Assembly: GCA_027886185.1 (NCBI GenBank)
Contig: WOAB01000103.1
Location: 2,322,001-2,386,000, forward strand
DNA from: Rheum nobile
Lineage: Eukaryota; Streptophyta; Magnoliopsida; Caryophyllales; Polygonaceae
Direction of reading: 5' to 3'
Length of the DNA: 64,000 nt
Made by a program: the position numbers and the translations under genes. A model generated the notes under the pieces. It did not search any database. It was not told where the DNA came from and worked only from the letters and a program-made list of their open reading frames with translations. Positions 44,790 to 55,721 of the stretch are shown one piece after another. The stretch's first letter is position 1; each line of letters begins with the position of its first letter.

Positions 44790-45560
44790 TTATGTGATTA
44801 AAGAATTAGGGTACAAATTTTCGATTGCAAAATTTTGTTATATGTATTAGCTCTTGCTTGCATGATTTAATTGCAAATTGACGACGATTGTGAAAAGTGT
44901 TCCAATATCCCGTGATTTTTCTTATTTATTTATTTATAAGTTGTCTAGATGAAACCATCAATGAGAAGAGGGTTTATTTGATTACTTTATTAGATGTGTT
45001 GTTTAAGTCATTGTAAATATAGTTACACCTTTAATTTTTCAATTAAGCAGATTTTTTATGTAATTGAAAATTTAAGTGTTGATTTTGCAATTACATTGAA
45101 CTGTTTTCATGTGTGTTTGGCAAGTGTGAGGACTAATTAAACCATCACTAAATTCACTAAATAAAAGTTTATTTGGTATAAGTGGTATCGATTTCCGAAT
45201 TTGATGCAATCAATGGTCTATTTAGACAACAATGATCGATAATCTTATATCTACTAAATAATATATTTGGAGTACTATATAAAAAAGATGGAAAATCCTA
45301 GTCAATTGATTAATTGGTCGTTGTCTATTGTTTTCTATTAATGGATTGGTTGACTTCATATATAGGTTAAACGTCTTCCGAAAAAGTCATAGGCAACATA
45401 AATTAATAATATCTAGTAATGACAATTTAACTAATTTCGATATTACTCCCATATTTATCGAGCATTGTATGTAGGTTTGTACAAAAAATGAAAAACCCTA
45501 GTAAATTGGTTTATGGTTTATTTGTCATAATCGATCAATTTGTTGTAATCGATTAAATAA
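44790..45560. repeat. MADS-unit upstream region
   Basis: Parallels 30530-31390 ('atgtgattaaagaattagg', 'gagaagagggtttatttgattactttattagatgtg', 'taatggattggttgacttcatatataggtt', 'gcattgtatgtaggtttgta'). Non-coding. Confidence 0.6.
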
Positions 45561-45599
45561 TTAATTTGTGGGTCATGAGCACTTTTCCTTTTTTTTGAA

Positions 45600-46060
45600 A
45601 AGGAAAGAATTCGAAGTACCCGACATAACAACATCGGATAGATCGAGAGGTTGATAAATCGGCGCTGGACAAGCCGGGCAGGAAGACATAAGTGAAAGGA
45701 GCGTAGGTACAAAACAGAAGAAACGTGCCATCTGGAGAGTTAAAACGACCAAAAGTGAGAGGAGCGTAGGCACAAACAGAAGAAACGTGCCACCGGGAGA
45801 CAAGTCGAGCAGGATAAATCCTTCGAAAGAGCTGAACGGACTACCATGACGTTGCTCTCTCCTTTAGGAGGGATCTTCAGGAGCCTCAACAATGACGCTT
45901 CCCTCGTACAAGAGGGGTCTCCATTGAGCCACATCCACCACCACGACCACACCCGGACACACCGCTAACACCTTCGAGCAACTCCAAAAATGCATTGAGT
46001 ATTTTATCATCCAAACTTGACAAAACGCGAACCAGAAATTTTAGCAAGAGTAAAATAAGA
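45600..46060. other. GC-richer unrecognised block with 63-bp tandem duplication
   Basis: Composition is clearly less AT-rich than the flanks. An imperfect 63-bp direct repeat starts at 45691 and 45754 (AGTGA.AGGAGCGTAGG..CAAA.CAGAAGAAACGTGCCA). Three overlapping minus-strand ORFs of 63-76 codons exist but none has a domain I know. Possibly a decayed transposon or gene fragment read on the minus strand. Confidence 0.35.
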
Positions 46061-46079
46061 TGTGAGAGAACCATCAATT

Positions 46080-47050
46080 AGTCTTACCTCTTTGATAATA
46101 TTTTGTTAAATGGGGTTCTATCATCCTTTAGTTATGCTTGGGTTGATTACATTGATTGGGTTTATAGTAAAGTAGTGGTTATGGCATGCTATATTATAAC
46201 TAGCAGCTAGTTACTATTGACAGGGGTTATATGTGGTGATTGGTGAGACTGTGTATATTATTACTGTTATGATTGTTTTGTTGAAGCGAGATTAACCATG
46301 CTTTAGTTGCATTATTTTGTGTGTAGGTTGGGTGGGATAGTTACTAGACTATCTCCTAAAAGTATCTTGTGTGTTAGTGTACCTAGTTTCCCTATGATGA
46401 TGGTACCTAAGGTGATAACTGATATTGTGGCCCGTAGTTTGATAATAGGGTAGTTATACAGTTGGGTAGAAATCAGTTAAGAAAATAATAGTTCGTAGTT
46501 TACATAAGAGTACATAGTAAAGTACATAAATATACAAAGGTAATTTGGTCATGTAGTGAGTGTTACTTCATCCTTGTGGGGATAGTCCATTAGTTCAGAC
46601 GCCTCTTCCTGGCAATTTAGCTAGTTTGTTTGCTATCATGGTAGAAACAACAACTTGTTAGTGATGATAATGGATACACAGGTTAGTTGTAAGAGAACCT
46701 TGATACTGGTAGTAGTTTCCATGTAATTTAGTACACTCATATTTGATCATGAATCATGTTTGGGGAAATCTATCCTTGAAAATATGTCTCTTGGTATAGG
46801 TATTGGTTTGCTTTTGTTATTGGATGTCTATGTGAGACTAGTTGGTTGTTATATTGCAACCTTTTACCTTGTTGCCTTACCTGTACAAGCATGGAATAGA
46901 TCACAGTAGCAGCAAAGTATAAAGGATATTATGTCATGTCTTGTCAGACTTATGTTCCTCATTTTTTTATTTGGGAATTCTTGGGGTTTGATAAGAATTT
47001 TCCACAATAGTAATGCAATAAAATGAATGTTGTTCTCCCAGTAAGGGTCA
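46080..47050. other. Interval with nothing recognised
   Basis: No ORF above 60 codons, no repeat or terminal structure noticed. T-rich and G-moderate plus strand suggests decayed retroelement DNA, without proof. Confidence 0.4.
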
Positions 47051-47059
47051 ACATGTGAT

Positions 47060-47408
47060 TTGTCCCGAGGGGCTCAGAACATGTTTGACGCCGGATCTAG
47101 GCAAGAAGCGGTCTCGGATCCTTCTCTTGGTAACCGGATAAGTACGAATCACCGAGTAGGATGGTTCGCAGCTCTCTTATGCTCGCTTTGGGCGAGAGGG
47201 CTCGAAGCGACGAGCTACGGATGCAGTAGTGTCTGCGGCGGAGAAGGAGATAGAGACGATAGATTGGCGAACCGTGACGTGGCTCAAGCGGGATCGAACC
47301 AGTATGTTATGCCGGGGCCTAAGGGAGGAGATTCACTCAACTACTAGCTTAAGCTTTTATTCAAACGTAAGTAAAACGGAGTACAAAGAAGGCTACTTAT
47401 AGCCAAAG
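47060..47408 (-). mobile_element. Diverged LTR fragment related to the adjacent gypsy LTR
   Basis: Shares with the LTR at 47409-48024 'gctcgaagcgacgagctacgg' (47208-47221 against 47609-47629), a 'gggatcgaa' step and 'aaggaggagattcactcaact...' against 'aaggaaggagcgtactcaactttact'. The fragment ends 'tatagccaaag' exactly where the younger LTR starts TGATGCG; the same words occur inside the LTR at about 47492. Confidence 0.45.
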
Positions 47409-48024
47409 TGATGCGAACAACCCCTGAAGTGTTGTTAGCAACGCAGGATCTTTGATTCCTCAAGCTTGTAGTCGAATCCTTCTCTTCCGTAGCCAAAGTG
47501 ATGGCTTTCCTAGGGCTAAAGAGATAGCCTTCAAACTCGATCAAAGTGATGAACGAAAGGGATCAAAGTGATGATCACTAGACACCGAAGAGACGGTGAT
47601 TGAATGATTGCTCGAAGCGACGAGCTATGGGATAGTTTGATCCGTGGGATCGAAGGGTTTGGATGTGAGATTCAAGGAAGGAGCGTACTCAACTTTACTA
47701 CTCAAATCAACATCAAGTTTACAAACTAGGGTTTTCTAAGTTTAAATATCGTTAAAATAATATTTCCTAAAAGAAAAGATATCGGAAAAATAATCCGCGC
47801 CGCGTCAGGATTACCGCACGGTTTGTAACACAACCGCACGGTTTGTTACAAACCGTGCAGTTCAACTGAAAGCAATGTTTTGGCTGGTGCACGATTTGCA
47901 TGCAACACCGCACGATTTGCAGCAAACCGTGTAGTTCAATTGAGAACTCTAAATTTTGCTGGTGCACGGTTTGCATGCAACACTGCACGGTTTGAAGCAA
48001 ACCGTGCACTTCTACTGAACGGCA
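47409..48024 (-). mobile_element. 3' LTR of Ty3/gypsy element
   Basis: 616 bp, plus-strand TGATGCGAACAACCCC...GAACGGCA; nearly identical to 52995-53610. The coding strand thus starts TGCC and ends ATCA. Positions 47810-48015 hold repeated hairpin words GCACGGTTTG and CAAACCGTGC. It lies 27 bp after the stop of the gypsy ORF, with a purine-rich stretch between. Confidence 0.8.
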
Positions 48025-48051
48025 TTCTGATGCTTTCTCGTCCGGCGTCGA

Positions 48052-49227
48052 CTAAGGCGGGACCTCACCTAATCCTTCATAGGTCAAGAGAAGGACCCAT
48101 TTAGGACTAGATGAACCCGCGTCACTTGCGTGCGCCCGCGAGACTAATGATTGTGTTGCTCGCTCCATTACCCTAGTGCGAGCTCTTGTTATCGGGCCAT
48201 TCGAGCGTACCTTCATTGCGTCCTCTTCGTCCTTTGCCGTCATCGAGGGGGTCATGGAGATATCAATCTCCCCTTCTTGGCTACGAAGCATCCCCGCTTC
48301 GTCCTCGTCGTCAAAAGCATGAGGCGTATAAGGAGAAAGGTCAGCGACGTTGAAAGTTGGATGCGCACCATAGTCATCGGGTAAATTCAAGCGATAGGCG
48401 TCGACACCAAGGCGTTGTAGCAACTGAAATGGACCAATACCTCTAGCATCCCTCTTGTGGCGTCGCTTGAATGGAAAGAGATCGCGACGCAAGTGCAGCC
48501 ATACCAAGCCTCCAAGCCCAAACTCCACGGTACGCCGGCTTGCGTTGTGTTCCTGCAAAAGAGAAGACACTGTAGGGGGTAAATCAACCAAAGCCTTAAC
48601 ATTTAAGAGACACGCGAAAGGAACAAGTAAAAAGCAAGGAAGACGTCCCTGAATTATTAGAGAGACATCCCGGGACCGGGCTAAGAGAAGTCGGTTCTCG
48701 CATGTGCCATGAATGCCGGGTTGTGGAGGCGTCTCAAACTTGAAGTGCTGGATCACCTTTTCATTGATGATGTTGCAACAACTCCCACCATCTATGATCA
48801 CACTCAAAGAAGCACCCTGGACCGCACACTTAGTATGAAACTAATTGTCACGTTGGTCAAGGAAGATACCTTCTTTGGCGTTAAGAACGCGGCGTGTAAC
48901 CAAGCTAAGAGGCATGTTGCCTTGCTCATCCATAGAGTTGCATATGTAGCTGTCCATCTCCTCCTCCTCCTCATCGTCGTAGGTGTCAAATATCGGTCCG
49001 ACTTCGGGGGTGTCCTCGTCAACAGACTCGTAGCCGGAGGTGTTCGAGAAGAGGACATTGAGAAGGGGACCCCTGCGGTCCATTGGCCGGCTAGTTGTGG
49101 CCGGAGGGTTCAACATTGGGTCAGCCGTAGGCAGCTTCATGTCACTCATGGCCCGACGAAGGTGGGCAAGCTCGGCAGCCTGCGCGGCGAGTTGGCGATC
49201 TTGTTCTTCACTCAGTGCACGGAGTGC
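48052..49227 (-). pseudogene. Gypsy gag end/protease fused to integrase C-terminus
   Basis: From 49227 downwards: a gag-like region (RALSEEQDRQLAAQ..., then MSDMKLPTADPMLNPP), an acidic stretch DTYDDEEEEEMDSYICNS, a stop at 48841 and then the gypsy protease SVIIDGGSCCNIINEKVI (active site D.GS). Within about 50 residues it becomes integrase C-terminal sequence: VEFGLGGLVWLHLRRDLFPF, GPFQLLQRLGVDAYRLNLP and HPTFNVADLSPY (GPF/Y motif and tail). RT, RNase H and the integrase core are missing, so a deletion of several kb joined protease to integrase. The frame is otherwise open to 48052. Not functional. Confidence 0.8.
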
Positions 49228-49232
49228 GTCAA

Positions 49233-50882
49233 TGTAACACCCCCAAATTTAACCCCATTTGGAAGCGCTACTGCCGATGACCCCGGGCGAAAACCCCGAA
49301 GTCACCCCAGGCTTTTCCGACGTCATAACTGACTTAAAACACAGTTACGATACTAAATTCATAACTTTTATTAAACCACATGGTCGCGGAATTACACGAT
49401 TCCTAAAACGACCCAAATACATCATCAATACAAAAATCAGAATTTACAACGGAAGACTTATAAACAAAATATAAAATAGCACAGCGGAAATCGTTTTAAA
49501 CACAAAGCGACAAGACAAGTTGTCGAAAACAAAACACCGTTCATCTTCATAGTCGCTCTAGCCTTCACTGAACAGCAACATATCTGCATGTGCCGAAACG
49601 GACGGACGACACCCCCATGACGTTACCAATAAATAAAATACAAGCGTTAGTCTAATAAATAGACTAAGCAAAGGCTCATGGCATACAATTCACACAAACA
49701 CATCACAAACAGTTCCACATATCACAAATCACATCAAAGCAGTTCCACATATCACAAATCACATCACAATCTCAAGTCACATGATTACAGTATATCTTTT
49801 ATATTAGCGTTGATTCTAGCAGAAATACAACCTAATATAATATCAAATTTCAATTATCTCAAATTAATTAAAAACCACTTGCCTGGAATAGACGAGCTCA
49901 AACAAAGCCAAACCACAAAAAACACAACTCGGACACACATATACCGCGATCGCGGCAGGTCGCGGTCGGTCGCGGTTCATCAACAGTGGCAACTTCGACA
50001 GCTTCCATGGCGGGGAGGGAATTTACCCGATCGATTCAAGCTTCGTCTTGCATTCAAATTGATCACAAAGCACCTCTAAGCTTCACCTAACACCTTGGCA
50101 ACCTTCTCCAATCCACAAAGCCTCTCAATTCAAGCCCAAAACCGAGCTCACAGCTCGTGCATCAATGGCGAGACAGGGGAGAACAGAGGAGAAAGAGAGA
50201 AGAAGAAGAGAAGAAGAAGAGTAGAAGAAGAGTTTGGTCTTCACCTTTTTTTATAGCACAAATCCGACACCTCCAAGGGGACAAAGGCGAAGGGCCACTT
50301 GGCCTGCCCACAAAATATCCCAGCCGAGCTACAGTAACCGCCTTCGAGGAAGACGACCGCCTCTGAAAAAGGCATTACCGCGATCGCGGTCGATCGCGGC
50401 ATCTCGCGTCAGGTCGCGGTTGATCGCGGTTTCTGGCCGACTTCACTTATTCTTATCCAAACTCAACTTGGGTTAATTTCCTTAACTCCGGGTTAAATAT
50501 ATTCGTGCATCATCTAGCACAAATATCTCAAGCAATTACCTCGCACAATTACCGTGCACAAATATCTTATATAAATACCGTGCACAAATATCTTATATAA
50601 ATATCTTGCACAAATCCTTTATATAATTATCCTGCATATATTTGTGACACTCCCCAGGCCAACTAACACAGCTACCAAGCCACCCAACCATCTTACATGA
50701 TGCCGGTGCCGGTACTGGTGCCGCCTGAGAGTCCACAATTATCCTACACGAATATCTTATATAAATATTTTACAACAATATCTTATATAATTATTTTGCA
50801 ACGATATCTCATACAATTATTTTGCAACAATAACTCATACGAGTAAAGCTCAAAAATACCCTTAAAATTACGGGGTGTTACA
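49233..50882. mobile_element. Solo LTR of a Ty3/gypsy element (TGTAACACCCC type)
   Basis: 1650 bp, TGTAACACCCC...GGGGTGTTACA, flanked by the perfect 5-bp duplication GTCAA (49228-49232 and 50883-50887). No coding domains, PBS or PPT inside, so it is a solo LTR left by LTR-LTR recombination. It splits the gag coding region of the host gypsy element. It carries two clusters of TCGCGG/CGATCGCGG words (49950-49977 and 50370-50432) and AT-rich 30-bp repeats around 50510-50640. Strand not certain. Confidence 0.85.
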
Positions 50883-50887
50883 GTCAA

Positions 50888-50957
50888 TTCGCTCAAAGAC
50901 GGAGTCCATCTGTCCGGGGCTGCGGTTGCCCGTAGAAGGAGAGTAGCTTGTCGTAGG
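50888..50957 (-). pseudogene. Gypsy gag N-terminal segment, split by solo LTRs
   Basis: Minus strand reads PTTSYSPSTGNRSPGQMDSVFERID and is the 5' continuation of the gag at 49227, separated by the 1650-bp solo LTR. The upstream side is broken again by the second solo LTR at 50958. Its target duplication (GTAGG, 50953-50957) is part of the gag sequence. Confidence 0.65.
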
Positions 50958-52081
50958 TGTTAGGAAACGGAATTCTGGAACTTCGGTTCCCCTGAGAGTT
51001 CCTTTCCTCAGTTTCTCTACTTTTGAAGATGACAAATATTTTGATACTAATGTTTTATCTCAAAGATGTGTGTTAAGGAACCACATGACAATTGTTGAAA
51101 CCATGGAAGCCAAACAAGACAAAGAAACCAAGCAGCAAGCCAAAGGAACCCAGGTGTGCCCAGAAATCCAACACGTGATGTTGTTTTTCCCGACAAATCT
51201 GGGAACACCAAACCTCGGACAAAAAGAGGTGAAAGCGACATGAGCGAAGCTTCCAAAGTCTGTCACCATCCAAAGCAAAGCTCCAAGATGTCCATAACAC
51301 ACAACCTCGGACATAGAAAGGTGAAAGCGACGTGTCACAAAAGCTGTCACCATCCAGAAGACAGTTCCAAAGTATCCAGGCTGTTGAACCTCAGAAGAAA
51401 GAAGCTGAAGAACGACTTGGCAAACTTGGCTGAAGCAGTTGACCAACCAAAGTGGATTCTGAGCTGCCTAGGTTGTTGGTACATGTCAAGGACAGCGTGA
51501 ATCAAGGATTACCACACATCCTAGGGCAAGCTTGATCTGAGGGAACCAAGAGAAGATCCAACCTCGAGAATCCACTATATAAGGAAGATAAGCTCTGCTG
51601 TTATAATAATGCACTTCAACAAGAACCACACTTCATAGCAAACATCAAAGTGTGAACTCTCAAACAAGATCATTAACGCAAACTGAGATCAAGAGGAACC
51701 AGTCAAGGAATCTGAGAGTTGCGTGCTAGTTCCTGTGACTGTAAGTGAGTTAGTTCCTAGGTGCTAAGGATTGCTTCTTGGATTGATTATAATTTGTGTT
51801 AAGTTATCTAGGATTGCCTAACTGTGTGTAAGGCAAAGAAACTGTGTGTTTGTTCCTAGGATAAGATGTAACCAAAGAGATAAGAAATCAAGAAGTAGAC
51901 CTTGAAATCCTTTCGAAAGAAAGGTAGTGGTTTTAATCCTGGATTGCTAGTTGGTAATCAAAGATTTCCACTATAAGGAACTTGTTCATTTGTATTTGAT
52001 TGTTTTATTTCCGCTGCGAAGGGAATTGAGAATTGGTATTCTTAGTTCCTTAGTTACTTATCTAACAATCACGATCCTACA
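50958..52081 (+). mobile_element. Solo LTR of Sirevirus-like copia family
   Basis: 1124 bp, TGTTAGGAAACGG...GATCCTACA, flanked by GTAGG (50953-50957 and 52082-52086). The 3' part (about 51910-52081) is homologous to the reverse complement of 57433-57600, the LTR of the Sirevirus-like element, so both belong to one family. A TATA-like CTATATAAGG lies at 51572-51581. An imperfect tandem repeat of roughly 100 bp lies at 51200-51370 ('cctcggaca.a.agaggtgaaagcgac'). ORFs on either strand are by-products. Confidence 0.85.
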
Positions 52082-52086
52082 GTAGG

Positions 52087-52994
52087 AACCTCTATAGTAC
52101 CTATATGAAGCATATAACACAAGGAGTAAGTTGCACCAAGCAAAAGAACAAGTCCAAGCCAAGTCCTTGTCTCAAAAGTGAACCAAGAAATTTTCCGCTG
52201 GGCGTACTAATTTTGGTTGCTCGTGAGGAGGGAGAGGCTTGAACGGAAGGCAACAAATCAAGAACTAGCAAATCAAGTCCCAAACAGCACACAAATGTCC
52301 AAGTGCAAGCAGATCAAATCAAGTTTTTCAGAATTAATCACAAGAGAGATGAAAATTTTGCCCTTTTCAATGAGAGTTGCATAGAGACATGAAAGAAGAG
52401 AAGATGGAGTATGACCGTATGGTGCGTTCTCTGCATTTTTTTTTGTTTCTTTTTGTTTTTGAGGCTTCCGTCTTCCCAAACCTTTTATTTCTGTTTGATG
52501 GAAGGTGAGAATTGTATGTTTGTTTTTGTTTATACGGTCACACTTTTTTTTTTGATATGATTTTGAATGAAGCAAGAAGGAACCACACAAGCAAGTGTAG
52601 GAAAAGAAAGAAGAGACAAAGCAACTATGAGGGAAGAAGATCTAACACCTAGTCTAGTAATTAATCCAAAGATGAAGCAAGAATTAATCAACAAGAAACA
52701 AGGAAATCAAATATGCAAGTAAGGAAACAAGATATTGCTAGAAGGAGAGATTTAAGGATTGTTGAAAAGTCAAAGATTAATCTTGTTGAAGAGTAACCAA
52801 AACCTAAGGAAAATTAGGGTTGCAGCCGTGAGGGAGAGAAAGAGAGTGGCGGACGGTGGTGGTGTTCACGGCTAGGGTTCCGACGATTGATGGTGGTGAG
52901 AAAAAAAAATCTAGGGTTTGGAAGCGGAAAATTTTCAATGAATCACAATAAGAGAGAAGAAAAAAACTTAGCTTGGATAGGCTCTGATATCAAT
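52087..52994 (-). mobile_element. Gypsy 5' leader with PBS
   Basis: Sequence between gag and the 5' LTR. The PBS, minus-strand TTGATATCAGAGCC (about 52980-52993), is one mismatch away from the initiator methionine tRNA complement. Poly-T and purine-rich tracts occur at 52440-52560 and 52840-52960. No confident ORF. Confidence 0.6.
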
Positions 52995-53610
52995 TGATGC
53001 GAACAACCCCTGAAGTGTTGTTAGCAACGCAGGATTTTTGATTCCTCAAGCTTGTAGTCGAATCCTTCTCTTCCGTAGCCAAAGTGATGGCTTTCCTAGG
53101 GCTAAAGAGATAGCCTTCAAACTCGATCAAAGTGATGAACGAAAGGGATCAAAGTGACGATCACTAGACACCGAAGAGATGGTGATTAAATGATTGCTCG
53201 AAGCGACGAGCTACGGGGTAGTTTGATCCGTGGGATCGAAGGGTTTGGATGTGAGATTCAAGGAAGGAGCGTACTCAACTTTACTACTCAAATCAACATC
53301 AAGTTTACAAACTAGGGTTTTCTAAGTTTAAATACCGTCAAAATAATATTTCCTAAAAGAAAAGATCTCGGAAAAATAATCCGTGCCGCGTCAGGATTAC
53401 CGCACGGTTTGTAACACAACCGCACGATTTGTTACAAACCGTGCAGTTCAACTGAAACCAATGTTTTGGCTGGTGCACGGTTTGCATGCAACACCGCACG
53501 GTTTGCAGCAAACCGTGCAGTTCAACTGAGAACTCTAAATTTTGATGGTGCACGGTTTGCATGCAACACCGCACGGTTTGAAGCAAACCGTGCACTTCTA
53601 CTGAACGGCA
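52995..53610 (-). mobile_element. 5' LTR of Ty3/gypsy element
   Basis: 616 bp partner of 47409-48024, same boundaries. Unusually, its outer side is not flanked by target DNA but by the 3' coding end of another copy of the same element (53611-53848), which means it is also a 3' LTR: a tandem or recombinant arrangement. Confidence 0.8.
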
Positions 53611-53848
53611 TTCTGATGCTTTCTCGTCCGGCGTCGACTAAGGCGGGACCTCACCTAATCCTTCATAGGTCAAGAGAAGGACCCATTTAGGACTAGATGA
53701 ACCCGCGCCACTTGCGTGCGCCCGCGAGACTAATGATTGTGTTGCTCGCTCCATTGCCCTTGTGCGAGCTCTTGTTATCGGGCCATTCGAGCGTACCTTT
53801 ATTGCGTCCTCTTCGTCCTTCGCCGTCATCGAGGGGGTCATGGAGCTA
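53611..53848 (-). pseudogene. Gypsy integrase C-terminal tail of a second copy
   Basis: Encodes the same end as 48052 (MTPSMTAKDEEDA, then NGPITRARTR, to GLGEVPP and stop) in an open frame. Homology to the first copy stops at 53848, where Sirevirus-like integrase/linker sequence begins. So the second gypsy copy is cut off there. Confidence 0.75.
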
Positions 53849-55360
53849 TCAAGGAGCTTCCTCATCAGCTTGAGGAATAGAGGGAACTGAAGCAGTAACA
53901 TCATCTGGATTGATGGAGGGAACTGGGGTGCTGTCTGGAGTCGTTGCGGGTTTTGGATCAACTACAATGGAGAGAACTGTAGGCGAAGAAGGACTAGACA
54001 TGTTGGGATAGGAGTTATGCTTTGAGGGAGCTTCATCATCTGAGTCTTCATTGTCCTTTGGAACGGATATTCCGAAGGAACTGAAGGATCTTGCACAGAC
54101 TTTGAAGGCAATTTTTCATTGAAAATAACATGAATACTCTCCTCTACCTTTTTAGTCCGTTTGTTGAATACCTTGTATGCCTTGCTACTGGAAGCATACC
54201 CAATGAAGATTCCTTCATCACTACTGGGATCAAACTTCCCCAGATTGTCCTTACCGTTGTTGTGAACGAAACATTTGCATCCAAAGACTCTTAGATGAGA
54301 GATGTTGGAAACTCTGCCTCTTAGTAACTCATAAGACGTCTTCTCAAGCATAGGACGCAACATAGCTCGATTCAGAATGTAGCAAGCTGCATTGACAGCT
54401 TCTGCCCATAAGGATTGAGAAAGACCACTTGAGATGAGGATTGTGCGAGCCATATCTTCCAAAGTCATGTTCTTTCTCTCGACAACCCCGTTCTGTTATG
54501 GTGTGTAAGGAGCCGAGAAGTTGGGATTAATTCCATGTTTCTGCAAAAGGTTAGAAAGTCTCCATTCTCGAACTCAGTTTCGTGGTCGGAACGAATAGCA
54601 CGAAGAGAAACATTCAAAGATTTTTCAAGTAAGGGAACCAGTTCTCTGAACCTTTCAAAGACTTCACTTTTAGATTTTATAAAAAGTGTCCAAGTGAATC
54701 TAGAGAAATCATCAACAAGTACCAGAATATACATGTACTTTGAACTCGCATAGGACCACAGAGATCCATGTGAATGAGTTCTAGAGGTTTAGATGAACTT
54801 ACCATTGTTTTGGACTTGAAGAAACTACGAACCTATTTCCCTTGAGCATAGTCAGAACAGAGATATGACTTTTCAGCATTGATTTTGGGAAGGCCACAAA
54901 CAAGTTCCTTTTGATGTAGCTTGTGGATTAGCTTGATGCTTGCATGACCCAGTCGTTGATGCCATAGATTCGTCTGATCTTCAATTGACGAAAGACACAA
55001 CTTCTCTTTAGGAACAAATTTTGGATCAATAACATAGACATTTTGAAACCTTTTTCCCTTTTAAAATCACTTTTCCCTGATTGTCTTCCACAAAGCATTC
55101 CTTAGAGGTAAAGCGAACCTCATTGCCTCCTTGATCACACAGATGTGACACACTTATTAGATCAAAACCTAAATTTTCAACAAGGCGAACATTACTTACC
55201 TTGATGTGATTAGTAAGATTCACATTCAGATTGCTCCTTTTCTTTTATCCTCGAAAGAAATATTTCCTCCGCGGTGTTGCTGAAGTGAGAACATTTTGCT
55301 TTTGTTTCCGGTCATATGGCACGAGCAACCACTATCAATGTACCATTTGTCCTGTCGTCT
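53849..55360 (-). pseudogene. Sirevirus-like copia protease and integrase
   Basis: In coding order: protease WYIDSGCSCHMT (55347-55312), GAG-pre-integrase with HHCC (LWHQRLGHASIKLIHKLHQ; CSDYAQ in place of the usual second Cys), integrase first Asp (ELIHMDLCGPM), second Asp (AIRSDHETEFEN), then LEDMARTILISSGLSQSLWA and HLRVFGCKCFVHNNGKDNLG. Several frameshifts and stops occur (near 55223, 54850, 54735, 54465). RT and RNase H are absent because the element is truncated at 53848 against gypsy sequence. Motif wording fits the SIRE/Maximus lineage. Confidence 0.75.
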
Positions 55361-55721
55361 CACTTCGTCCTGCACAAGGGAACTTAAGCCTTTTGAACCC
55401 AACCAAGCTTAGCTTTTCTGGGTAAATTAGTTTGACAGTTCCTATGTAGTTTAGGAGTAAGAGCATAATAATAGGGATCATTCAGGTCAATAATAGTATG
55501 CATCTATATCTTATTATTCAGCTCTAAGTTCCTTTTCTTAGAACTTTCTTTAATTTATCTTTTCTTATGAATGCATTCATGAATATAATGACTATTTTTT
55601 ACCACAATGCCAACAAACACGGTTGTAAACAACATGATCATATTTACCATGACCATGCCTAAAAGGTCTTTCATGCTTTTTTCTGCTCAAAGTCTGTTTT
55701 CTTACCTTTAGTTCCCTAAGC

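Noticed and set aside
45518..46077. Minus-strand ORFs of 63-76 codons
   Set aside because: Overlapping frames without domains; overlap and the internal 63-bp duplication explain them.
51060..51500. Overlapping ORFs of 69-128 codons
   Set aside because: All lie inside a solo LTR and none has a known domain.
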